From contig OY764195.2 in assembly GCA_963668245.2 (NCBI GenBank), positions 248,001 to 312,000 of the forward strand: a DNA stretch of 64,000 nt. Direction: 5' to 3'. Below, in pieces: positions 36,222 through 44,138 of the stretch (position 1 is the first letter of the stretch; each line of letters opens with the position of its first letter). Below the pieces are notes generated by a model. It was given only the letters and a program-made list of their open reading frames with translations, did not search any database and was not told the DNA's origin. This DNA is from Anoxybacterium sp963668245 (GTDB lineage Bacteria > Bacillota > Clostridia > Peptostreptococcales > Anaerovoracaceae). The translations under genes were made by a program, and so were the position numbers.

Positions 36222-36400
36222 TCCTCTGTCCTTTTGCCTGTTGGTTATAGCCTCGTTGGCGCTCTGCTCAAGCAGAATCTCTCCAAAGTATCGTCCCACA
36301 ACCTTCCTTTCGCCTGTCAGTTTCCAGAACACAACTGCCACCATGTTCCTTTGCTTCTTCGGCCTTCTGATTTACAGAATGTCTAGGGTTGCTTTCATCC
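36222..36400 (-). promoter_or_regulatory. Tandem glycine-type riboswitch, divergent aptamers
   Basis: On the minus strand, aptamer 1 (about 36392-36298) has GCCGAAGAAGCAA and CTGACAGGCGAAAGGA, closed by GCAACC / GGTTGT. The linker GGGACGATACTTTGGAGAG closely matches the linker of the Vibrio cholerae tandem glycine riboswitch. Aptamer 2 (about 36285-36222) ends in the conserved CAGGCAAAAGGACAGAGG. Its inner core CGCCAACGAGG departs from the usual CCGAAGGnGCAA, and aptamer 1 lacks the usual GGAGAG 5' strand. A GCGGAC / GTCCGC hairpin then lies near the ribosome site, suggesting translational control. Confidence 0.8.
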
Positions 36401-36450
36401 GAAATATTTAGTTTATGAAATGATTCGGCTGTAATATAAGCATAAAAAAA

Positions 36451-36488
36451 AGACCTTCACAGAGCACAGCAGTGCTCCGCGTTGGTCT
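36451..36488 (-). terminator. Terminator upstream of the glycine-type leader
   Basis: On the minus strand AGACC pairs with GGTCT around an inner GGAGCAC / GTGCTC hairpin, followed by a run of T. It separates the response-regulator gene from the riboswitch. A promoter for the riboswitch should lie in the 50 bp after it, but I see no strong -35/-10 pair there. Confidence 0.75.
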
Positions 36489-36606
36489 CTTAGAATGCTA
36501 ATCCATTGACTCTCAATCTATTACTACAACATCGTCATTTCAAATTTCAAATTCTGCACCTCAACGATTGATTTGCAAAATCCCTAAATCCACTTTATCA
36601 TAATTT

Positions 36607-37362
36607 TCAAACAATTGTCAATATGATTTTGTCAGTTTTTCTCGATGCATCAATCGAAATTGAAAGGATTTTAAGTGAAAAGCCCACCACCTCTTGGATG
36701 ATTTCTTCAAGATGACAGCTAATTTCTTCATAAAAAATCCTTCGAAACTGTTCGGCGGAAGACAAGTTTCTCCGATTTCCAATCACCGTTTTTTCAATAG
36801 GTGTCAGTGCATCAATGATTGTGATTTCAACTTGGTTTTCGAATAATAAAACTTTTAAATCCTGAGGTCCTTTTCCTGAATAGTTTTTTAAAATGCGCAG
36901 CACCTTTTTGCGGATTTCGTCTTCCATAGCACCCATGTGCTGAGCATTTTCGAAAAAGAATTGATTGGGTCTACCCTCTCTTGTCACTACAGTTTCTGCA
37001 ACGCCGATCAATTTTTTCTCCAAATTTTCCATGTCAATGGGTTTGATAATATAGTGTTCAATTCCTAAATCCACCGCCTCAATTACCGTATTCACCTCAT
37101 GGATTGTTGAAGTAATCAATATTTTGCACTCTTTATCAATCTTTCTGATTTCACTAATCAAATCCAGCCCTGACATTCCAGGCATAATTAAATCAACAAT
37201 CATCAGGTTTGGTTTCATCCCAACAAATTTTTCGATGCCTTCTTCTCCATCTGCCGCTAGCCATAGTTTCCCCACTCTACGGCTCAAAAATTTCGCTAGT
37301 GCTTCTCTGGTTGCGTCATCATCTTCGACATATAGCACTCGAAGCATCTTCATATCACTCAT
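36607..37362 (-). CDS. Response regulator (REC plus uncharacterised C-terminal domain)
   Basis: 251-residue protein. The receiver (about 1-125) has VLYVEDDDATREALAKFL, phospho-Asp in LMIVDLIMPGMSG and Lys in YIIKPID. The C-terminal 120 residues do not resemble a known DNA-binding or enzymatic output. The ATG at 37362 is chosen because AAAGGAGG lies 6 bp before it, inside the end of the kinase gene. The kinase and regulator overlap by 8 bp (ATGAGTGA), a coupled two-component pair. Confidence 0.88.
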   Translation of the reverse strand: MSDMKMLRVLYVEDDDATREALAKFLSRRVGKLWLAADGEEGIEKFVGMKPNLMIVDLIMPGMSGLDLISEIRKIDKECKILITSTIHEVNTVIEAVDLGIEHYIIKPIDMENLEKKLIGVAETVVTREGRPNQFFFENAQHMGAMEDEIRKKVLRILKNYSGKGPQDLKVLLFENQVEITIIDALTPIEKTVIGNRRNLSSAEQFRRIFYEEISCHLEEIIQEVVGFSLKILSISIDASRKTDKIILTIV

Positions 37363-39100
37363 GTTCAACCTCCTTTGGAATTGTAACTCGACAGCAAACT
37401 CCGCCTTCTACATTGTAAAGCTCAATAGATCCATTCATATGGAGTTCAATAATTTCACGCGTCAGATAAAGACCAATTCCGGTTCCGCCATTTTCTTCTT
37501 TAGTTGATACATATAACTCAAAAACATGACTTAGTAGGTCTTGACTAATAGGATTTCCTGTATTTATCATTTCAAGCACAACAATTTCTTTTTGCCCCCA
37601 CATCATTTGAGTATAGCCATATACTTGAATCCATCGTTTTTGTGGTTGTGCTTCCAAAATTGCATCTTTTCCATTGCTTAAAACATTGAATATCCCTTGG
37701 CAAAATTCATTTTTAAAACCAGTTACCAATAGATTTTCCTCTAATTCTACTGTGACCTTAATCCGATTTAACTTCAAGCCTTCTTGCATTAGACCAATTG
37801 CCATTTTGACTGCCTCGCCAGCATCAAAGACCTCTTTTTTTCGAGCAGGTTTTAAAAAATCAGCAAAATCGTCTACTGTTGATGACATGTTTTTTATGCA
37901 AATCCTCATTTTATCCACATGTTCTTTTAGATTCTCTTCTGATATTTTCTCATGATGATAATCATCCAGTAGATTGGAAAGAGTAATATTCATCACGTTG
38001 AGAGGCTGCTTCCACTGGTGAGCAATGTTGCCAACCATTTCTCCTAGTTTTGCTTGCCTGCTTTGATGCAGCATGATAAGGTCCTTTTGTTCATACTCTT
38101 TTACAATAGGGGCTAAAGATTTTTTAAAAAAATAGAAAGCGTAGGCAAGAACACCTACTACAATTAGGATAACAATTGTATAAAGAAGCCTTTTCATCTG
38201 AGTGACCGACTGTAATAAATTCTTTTCACTCTTTGTCATAGTTAAAACCCATCCATTTGAGGTTTCAGCATACGTTGTTAAAAATCGATCCTCATCAATG
38301 GTTGCGTAAGAGTATTGTTTCTCTGATGATTTTGGCAAGTCAATTACCCCTTGCTCCTTGAGATTTTGAAATGTTTTTTCATCCGCACTCCCTATCAAGT
38401 AGTTATGTTTGCCATCCATAAGAAATGCATATCCACCCTCTTCAACCTGTATATGCTTCACAGTCTCAAAAATATCATCAATAAAAATGTCCGTTCCCAT
38501 TACACCAATCAAACGCCCATTTTTATCCCAACAGCACCTTGAGTACGTTACAGAATATCGATCGATATACATGTCATACTCCACGCTACTCCAATTTTTT
38601 CCTTTTCGTATTGCCTGAAAATAATACTCGCTGTCTTCATTTCCATCTACAAGCCAATCTGTCACCGTATTATCTGCCTTCGTATAAACTACATTTCCTT
38701 CTCTATCCCTTAAGTACCAGATTTCATCATTGCCCCCACTGGTTTCAGGAGTAAAGGTAAAATACAAGCTCATTGTTTCTGGAATATCCTGCATGGTATC
38801 ATAAATTAATTGATTTAGTCGATTTTCCAACGACAAAAAGGCGGTTCGATTTCCCTCATAGGATTCCACATCGAATCCATTGGAAACCACCGTACAAAGC
38901 ATATCAACAACATTTTCCTGTGTTTTAAATTCTGTACTAAAAAGATTTGCATACTTTTGTCCTGCATAAAGCAACTCTTTTCGGACCTCTGCTTGCAGAA
39001 CACCTTTACTTTTTGTGATAGCAACACCGCTCAACAGCAGCGTTGCCACGAGGGAACAAAGGATGAACGATACAAGGATACGCAGTACCACACTCTTCAT
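37355..39100 (-). CDS. Membrane sensor histidine kinase with Cache domain
   Basis: 581-residue kinase. TM1 (about 8-28), a large extracytoplasmic Cache-type sensor (about 35-320, including DSEYYFQAIRKGKNWS and GVMGTDIFIDDIF) and TM2 (about 325-345) precede the kinase core. The H-box is GEMVGNIAHQWKQPLNVM, the HQWKQPL variant. The ATPase region includes CQGIFNVLSNGKDAI and GGTGIGLYLTREIIE. Cache domains of this type bind small organic acids, amino acids or amines; the ligand is unknown. It is co-translated with the following regulator. Confidence 0.9.
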   Translation of the reverse strand: MKSVVLRILVSFILCSLVATLLLSGVAITKSKGVLQAEVRKELLYAGQKYANLFSTEFKTQENVVDMLCTVVSNGFDVESYEGNRTAFLSLENRLNQLIYDTMQDIPETMSLYFTFTPETSGGNDEIWYLRDREGNVVYTKADNTVTDWLVDGNEDSEYYFQAIRKGKNWSSVEYDMYIDRYSVTYSRCCWDKNGRLIGVMGTDIFIDDIFETVKHIQVEEGGYAFLMDGKHNYLIGSADEKTFQNLKEQGVIDLPKSSEKQYSYATIDEDRFLTTYAETSNGWVLTMTKSEKNLLQSVTQMKRLLYTIVILIVVGVLAYAFYFFKKSLAPIVKEYEQKDLIMLHQSRQAKLGEMVGNIAHQWKQPLNVMNITLSNLLDDYHHEKISEENLKEHVDKMRICIKNMSSTVDDFADFLKPARKKEVFDAGEAVKMAIGLMQEGLKLNRIKVTVELEENLLVTGFKNEFCQGIFNVLSNGKDAILEAQPQKRWIQVYGYTQMMWGQKEIVVLEMINTGNPISQDLLSHVFELYVSTKEENGGTGIGLYLTREIIELHMNGSIELYNVEGGVCCRVTIPKEVEHE

Positions 39101-39144
39101 AAATCACCTGATTGACTCTCAATAGATTATGCTCACTTCATTTC

Positions 39145-39173
39145 AAAATAACAAAGTTTTTAAAAAGTGTCAA
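39145..39173 (-). promoter_or_regulatory. Putative promoter of the Cache kinase/regulator pair
   Basis: TTGACA (39173-39168), 17-bp spacer, TATTTT (39150-39145) on the minus strand, about 45 bp before the kinase start. The -35 is consensus and the -10 is weak. Confidence 0.6.
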
Positions 39174-39214
39174 CCAGTTAAAACTGCTTGTTTGTGTTTT
39201 ATATAAAAACCAAG

Positions 39215-41443
39215 CTATTTGTCTCTCTCGTCTTTGATTCTCAGATAGTTTCCGATTTCAGTAAATACCAAAGAAAGGGAACCTCTCAGGCTTTTTTTCA
39301 TTTTACGCTCTTTTTTCACTTGGGTAATTGTCTTCATTTTTGCCTTTTCAATGGACAACTCTTGGATGTTCACGCGATTCATTTTTTCGGGTTTTTTTAT
39401 ATATGTACCATCTGACTGCATAATTCTTGCTTTTTCAGTATCATAAAACATTGAATCAAATATTTCATTGATTTGATCTTTTATATCTTGTGAATAGATT
39501 GGGCATGCCACCTCTACACGACGTTCCATATTTCTCGTCATAAAATCTGCCGATGAAATGTAGAGCCTTTGTGCTTCCCCTGACCCAAATCGATAAATCC
39601 GAGAATGTTCAAGAAATCTCCCTACCAAGCTTTCAATGTGAATATTTTCAGTTACGCATGGTACTCCAGGTAAAATACAGCAAATGCCGCGGACTATCAT
39701 CTCAATCTTTACACCTGCTTCCGATGCTTCTTTAAGCTTTTCAATGATACCAAAGTCTGTAATAGAATTAATTTTGATACCAATGCGCCCCTCTTCCTTT
39801 TTTTGAATTTCCCCATCTATCATTTCAATAATCTTGGACTTCATACAATATGGAGCAACAAGCAAATGCTTATAGTCGCCACTTAAATTAGAGATTGTCA
39901 TGTTTTTAAAAAATTCAGCTGCATCCTTACCGATATCTTGATTTGAAGTAATTAACGAAAAGTCCGTGTACAACTCCGTAGTTTTTTCATTATAGTTGCC
40001 TGTCCCGACTTGAGTAATATATTGAAATTCTCCATGGTGCTTTCTCGTAATCAAGCAAATTTTGGAATGAACTTTAAAGTCTCCGATTCCATATATCAAT
40101 CGACATCCAGCCTCCTCTAACCGCTCAGACCAATCAATATTATTTTGTTCATCGAATCGTGCTCTTAATTCAATTAAAACAACCACTTCTTTTCCGTTTT
40201 CAGCAGCTTCACAAAGGTATTCCACCAGCTTGGCCTTATGCGCCAACCGATAAATTGTGATTTTTATAGACACAACACTCGTATCATGTGCAGATTCTTT
40301 GACCATGCGCAAAAATGGTTCAATACTCTCATAGGGATAAGAGATTAGAATGTCTTTTTTTATTACTTGATGTAAAACACTTTCTCCATTTAACGCAACA
40401 GATGGTTGGGATCGAAAGGTTCTATAATAAAGCTTATTCTTAACTTTATTTTCTAGGACTGAGGCAATTTGCCCATCATAATTCATCAGAACAGGAGTTC
40501 TACTGAGTAGAATCTGCCATTCATCAATTGCGAGCTTTTCTGACAGCACATCTTTTAACCACCCGTTCAGCCGTTGTTCTGTCTCCAGCCTTACAATTTC
40601 TTGACGGTTTCTTTTCTTTAACAGTTTTTTCATCGCAACACGAAAATCGTCAAGCATATCTATGTATTCATCCTCAAAATTGATATCAGCATTTCTCGTG
40701 ACATAGAAAGTTATTTTGTCTTCCACACGATACATTTCAAAAATAAGATGAGTAAATTCTCGAATTACCTCTGTAGCAGGAACAAATCGAATTTCATCCC
40801 CAGGTAAAAAGATTAATTCTGCCACCGTTTCAGGAACTGGAATTAGCCCTAATACAAACGGTTCTTGCTCTTGCACTCTATTTTTTGACTTTCCTTTTGA
40901 TTTATCCTTATTTTTCTCCTGTTCACTATATTTTAATTGTAATGCAATATAAGGTCGTTTATTTGGTATGAAGGGAAAAGGATGATGTTGATCTACGATC
41001 TGTGGCGAAAGAATCGGTAAAATGTAACGGCTAAAATACTGTTTCAAATATGTTTTTTCATCTAAATTCAAATCACTCATCAGTAATTGAGAAACGCCAA
41101 AAGTTTCCAACTGCTTAATCACTTCGCAGTAAGTACGATCTCTTTGTAAGTATAGTATTCTAACGGTTTCAAAAATACGGTCTAGTTGTTCTTGGGCTGA
41201 CATTCCAGTTTTATTGTCGGTACCTGTTTTTTTCTCGCCCAGCAGGTAAAACAAGCTCCCAACTCGAATCATAAAAAACTCATCCAGGTTGCTTGAAAAA
41301 ATCGAAACAAATTTTAATCTCTCCAAAAGAGGCATATTCTCATCTTGTGCTTCCTGCAAAACACGCTCATTAAATCGAAGCCAAGACAGTTCTCGATTTT
41401 GCATATATGCGTGTATGTTACAGTAATCTTCATTCATCTCCAT
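39215..41443 (-). CDS. ppk1: Polyphosphate kinase 1
   Basis: 742-residue PPK1 that reversibly transfers the gamma-phosphate of ATP to polyphosphate. The N-terminal domain starts NRELSWLRFNERVLQEAQDE. The catalytic core has IELRARFDEQNNIDWSERLEEAG-type sequence and the autophosphorylated His in FKVHSKICLI. A second His lies in the downstream PLD-like half (SRIYRFGSGEAQRLYISSADFMTRNMERRVE region). It overlaps ppx by 14 bp, so synthesis and degradation of polyphosphate are coupled. Confidence 0.95.
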   Translation of the reverse strand: MEMNEDYCNIHAYMQNRELSWLRFNERVLQEAQDENMPLLERLKFVSIFSSNLDEFFMIRVGSLFYLLGEKKTGTDNKTGMSAQEQLDRIFETVRILYLQRDRTYCEVIKQLETFGVSQLLMSDLNLDEKTYLKQYFSRYILPILSPQIVDQHHPFPFIPNKRPYIALQLKYSEQEKNKDKSKGKSKNRVQEQEPFVLGLIPVPETVAELIFLPGDEIRFVPATEVIREFTHLIFEMYRVEDKITFYVTRNADINFEDEYIDMLDDFRVAMKKLLKKRNRQEIVRLETEQRLNGWLKDVLSEKLAIDEWQILLSRTPVLMNYDGQIASVLENKVKNKLYYRTFRSQPSVALNGESVLHQVIKKDILISYPYESIEPFLRMVKESAHDTSVVSIKITIYRLAHKAKLVEYLCEAAENGKEVVVLIELRARFDEQNNIDWSERLEEAGCRLIYGIGDFKVHSKICLITRKHHGEFQYITQVGTGNYNEKTTELYTDFSLITSNQDIGKDAAEFFKNMTISNLSGDYKHLLVAPYCMKSKIIEMIDGEIQKKEEGRIGIKINSITDFGIIEKLKEASEAGVKIEMIVRGICCILPGVPCVTENIHIESLVGRFLEHSRIYRFGSGEAQRLYISSADFMTRNMERRVEVACPIYSQDIKDQINEIFDSMFYDTEKARIMQSDGTYIKKPEKMNRVNIQELSIEKAKMKTITQVKKERKMKKSLRGSLSLVFTEIGNYLRIKDERDK

Positions 41444-42350
41444 CTTTACACCCCATTACAGATTGGATTAGAAATCCTTCTCTGACGCCATATTCACTCA
41501 CATTAATTTGTTCACATCGATAATGCTTTACAATCTCTCTTAGTAAAATGATTCCTGGTATAATTGTATGAATTCTGTCAGGCACAATTTGTAATATTTT
41601 TCGAACTCCTTCAGGTTCACCATAGAAATAGTGCAATAAAACCTTAAGCTGTGCTGGGAGAATCACTCGATTTGTTAGTGGCAAATCAAATAAATCATTT
41701 ATCAATTTGCAAGTTGCTCTAGTAGTTCCTCCTACTCCAAACAGTAGACTTGCGCTATGATCTATCGTATTACAGTCAATCTGTTCGAAACTTTTTTTGA
41801 TAAACTTTTTCATTTTTTTTATTTCTTCTTTTGTAGGAATTAATTGTCCTACATAGTTCCGATATAAATTTAACGAACCCATGGGCAACGATGTAGATTG
41901 GAGAATATTTTGGTTTTTAGAAAATACGAACTCAGTACTACCTCCACCAATGTCTACAAGAAGTCCAGAATCCATATTCATTTGATGGGAAGCTCCTAGA
42001 AAACCATAAATACCTTCTTGCTCCCCAGATATGACCGTAATTTCAAACCCAGTCTCTGCCCAAATGGAGTCAACCACTTCTCTTCCATTTTTAATATTTC
42101 GAAAAGATGCAGTTGCAATCACAAAGACATGCTTGAAATCCAATTTTATATTTTCGATAATTTTTTTGAATCCCTCTAGAATAGAAATTGCTTTGCGAAT
42201 ACCTTTCTCGTTTAGGTACCCATTGTCATTAATGTAGCTGATTAACCCGGCCATACTTTTTCTACTAAACATCGGTTTCAGTTCTTTTCCCGAGATGGAG
42301 TAGACCGATAATCTGACTGTATTTGATCCTATATCAATTACTGCATACAT
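41430..42350 (-). CDS. ppx: Exopolyphosphatase / guanosine pentaphosphatase (Ppx/GppA)
   Basis: 306-residue ASKHA-fold phosphatase. It begins MYAVIDIGSNTVRLSVY (phosphate loop 1) and has LLVDIGGGSTEFVF (loop 2) near residue 133. It lacks the long C-terminal extension of E. coli Ppx, like other Ppx1-type short forms. The start at 42350 has GAAGGAG upstream. An in-frame codon at 42371 lies before that site. It may hydrolyse polyphosphate or pppGpp; the ppk1 overlap favours polyphosphate. Confidence 0.92.
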   Translation of the reverse strand: MYAVIDIGSNTVRLSVYSISGKELKPMFSRKSMAGLISYINDNGYLNEKGIRKAISILEGFKKIIENIKLDFKHVFVIATASFRNIKNGREVVDSIWAETGFEITVISGEQEGIYGFLGASHQMNMDSGLLVDIGGGSTEFVFSKNQNILQSTSLPMGSLNLYRNYVGQLIPTKEEIKKMKKFIKKSFEQIDCNTIDHSASLLFGVGGTTRATCKLINDLFDLPLTNRVILPAQLKVLLHYFYGEPEGVRKILQIVPDRIHTIIPGIILLREIVKHYRCEQINVSEYGVREGFLIQSVMGCKDGDE

Positions 42351-42471
42351 AATTTTAACTCCTTCACTCAATATGACCTAATTCACATTACTCCATATAG
42401 TTTAATCAATGCATGTAAAAATGCCATTAAACCAATGTTAACTCTGTGTTAAATCAGGAAGAAGCTCTCAT

Positions 42472-43176
42472 TTATATACGATAGCAATCTCTCCCATCTG
42501 CTTTCGCGCGATATAAAGCTTGATCTGCAAAATCAATCAATTGTTCTGGTTTCATGGAACCATTTGGCACCGCGCACCCAATCCCAACGGAAACGGTGAC
42601 AGGAGCTCCCTCAATAGGGCTTTCTATTTGTAAGCCCTTTACTCTAGACAAAACCAACTCAGCGGCTTTTCTGCAAAGACTTTCTTTGGTTTCAGGAAAT
42701 ATTAAAATGAACTCTTCTCCACCAAATCTACCAGCAATTGCTTGAAACTCTGATGCCACCTGAGCAATTGCCACTGCAATTTTTTGCAAGCAAAAATCTC
42801 CTTCCAGATGCCCGAAAGTATCATTATATTTTTTAAAATAATCGATATCGATCATCAATATACCTAATGGCGTCTTGTCTTCTAATCCGACTTCCCAAGC
42901 CTCTTGATAAACGTTATTGACATGCCTCCGATTATAAAGACCAGTCAGCCCATCAATCTGAGATAGAATTTCTAAGTCATTGGTCAAGGTGCTTAATTTT
43001 GATTGCATAATATCTGACATTCGCACTAGAGTTTTCATCTGCTTCAATAATTGGCGATATGAGTTCAGTAGTGCCGTATAATTCTTTTGATCGGAATCAG
43101 AATGAAATGCGCCGATTTTTATTAATCTCTCTGCTTCCCGAATCACTTCATTCTCTTTATCAAATATATCTTCCAT
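42472..43176 (-). CDS. siaD: SiaD-like GGDEF diguanylate cyclase
   Basis: 234-residue soluble diguanylate cyclase. The N-terminal 65 residues are a coiled-coil/helical segment (about 25-65). The GGDEF domain (70-234) starts IDGLTGLYNRRHVNNVY and has an intact GGEEF motif in GRFGGEEFILIF. Upstream RxxD-type inhibitory context was not clearly seen. It is last in an operon of the same order as siaABCD of Pseudomonas aeruginosa, where dephosphorylated SiaC activates SiaD. The 12-bp gap to siaC supports co-expression. Confidence 0.88.
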   Translation of the reverse strand: MEDIFDKENEVIREAERLIKIGAFHSDSDQKNYTALLNSYRQLLKQMKTLVRMSDIMQSKLSTLTNDLEILSQIDGLTGLYNRRHVNNVYQEAWEVGLEDKTPLGILMIDIDYFKKYNDTFGHLEGDFCLQKIAVAIAQVASEFQAIAGRFGGEEFILIFPETKESLCRKAAELVLSRVKGLQIESPIEGAPVTVSVGIGCAVPNGSMKPEQLIDFADQALYRAKADGRDCYRI

Positions 43177-43188
43177 CTACATCTCCCT

Positions 43189-43575
43189 CTAAATCAAAAC
43201 GATTTCAAACGGGAGTTTATCTAGGTCTTCTTTAAATTCCTCTCCACATTCAATTGCAGTTTCATTTTCTTCGTCACATCTCCATAGAACCGAAATCCGC
43301 TTTCCTAATTCAACTTGAACCTGAAGTAAATCTAAAATGGTCATAAATACTTTTGACGTGCTGCTATTAAAGTATACAATTTCAAACTCCAAAACCATTT
43401 GTTCCATACACAGTGCTTCAACATATTTTTTCAACCATTCCAATACAGGCGCATAGAACTTGGCAGCATTTTCTGGGAAAGACTCTCCCTTTATCATAAA
43501 CCGTTGATCTTCTCCACTAAACAAAATATATGGTGTAGATTGTGTCTGTTCAATTACTAGTTTTTCCAAATCCAT
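43189..43575 (-). CDS. siaC: SiaC family regulatory phosphoprotein (DUF1987)
   Basis: 128-residue single-domain protein. The DUF1987/SiaC signature is the segment VYFNSSTSKVFMTILDLL near residues 67-84. The residues at 71-74 (SSTS) are the probable phosphorylation site, matching the Thr/Ser patch of Pseudomonas SiaC. The start ATG overlaps the siaB stop as TAATG, so translation is probably coupled. GGAGG is only 2 bp from this ATG, and an in-frame TTG two codons later has 8-bp spacing. Confidence 0.88.
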   Translation of the reverse strand: MDLEKLVIEQTQSTPYILFSGEDQRFMIKGESFPENAAKFYAPVLEWLKKYVEALCMEQMVLEFEIVYFNSSTSKVFMTILDLLQVQVELGKRISVLWRCDEENETAIECGEEFKEDLDKLPFEIVLI

Positions 43576-44123
43576 TACCTCCCGACTACAACTTTTATGG
43601 AATAAAATGAAAACTCATCATCAATAGGAACAAATCGATACTCCATCGGTCTCTTACCCTTTCTGGCCATCTCGATTAAACCAAGTCCAGCGCCTTTGCT
43701 TTCTGATTCTGGTTCCATTCTTCGGCGTTCCTTGTAAAGGTTCTTCAGTTCCTCTTTGCTCATTCCTTGAATCGTTTCCAATTTACTCCTTAATCGGGGA
43801 ATATCCACATTATAGACTCTATTTCCACATAATATATAATATCCATTTTCTTCATGTCCAATCACCATAACACCAATGCTGATTCCATTTTGGTCCGGTT
43901 CATCCTGTGGGAGTCTCTCAGCCGAATAGTTTAATACATTTTGCATCTGTTCAATAAAAACAGAAAAAACAGCACTTGCTGTGAAATTTTCAGCTTCTTC
44001 ATACTCTAGGTTTTTTTTCAAAGTATGAGCGACACCTTCAATTCCAGCATGGGCTACTGGTCCACAATAGTAAAACATGACATTTTCTTCTTTTGCATTC
44101 TGATAAAACTCGTATAAATTCAA
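43575..44123 (-). CDS. siaB: SiaB family protein kinase
   Basis: 182-residue GHKL-fold kinase of the SiaB family. An N-box-like helix is visible (FIEQMQNVLNYSAERL, about 55-70), and the late ATP-lid segment ESKGAGLGLIEMARKGKRP lies at about 140. It is predicted to phosphorylate SiaC, opposing SiaA. The start is TTG at 44123 with GGGGGA upstream. It lies between siaA (15 bp gap) and siaC (one-base overlap). Confidence 0.88.
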   Translation of the reverse strand: MNLYEFYQNAKEENVMFYYCGPVAHAGIEGVAHTLKKNLEYEEAENFTASAVFSVFIEQMQNVLNYSAERLPQDEPDQNGISIGVMVIGHEENGYYILCGNRVYNVDIPRLRSKLETIQGMSKEELKNLYKERRRMEPESESKGAGLGLIEMARKGKRPMEYRFVPIDDEFSFYSIKVVVGR

Positions 44124-44138
44124 ATTATTTCCCCCTTG

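Noticed and set aside
36114..36400. Lysine riboswitch upstream of the saccharopine-dehydrogenase-like gene
   Set aside because: It would suit a lysine-related gene, but the conserved elements match glycine aptamers and not the lysine class.
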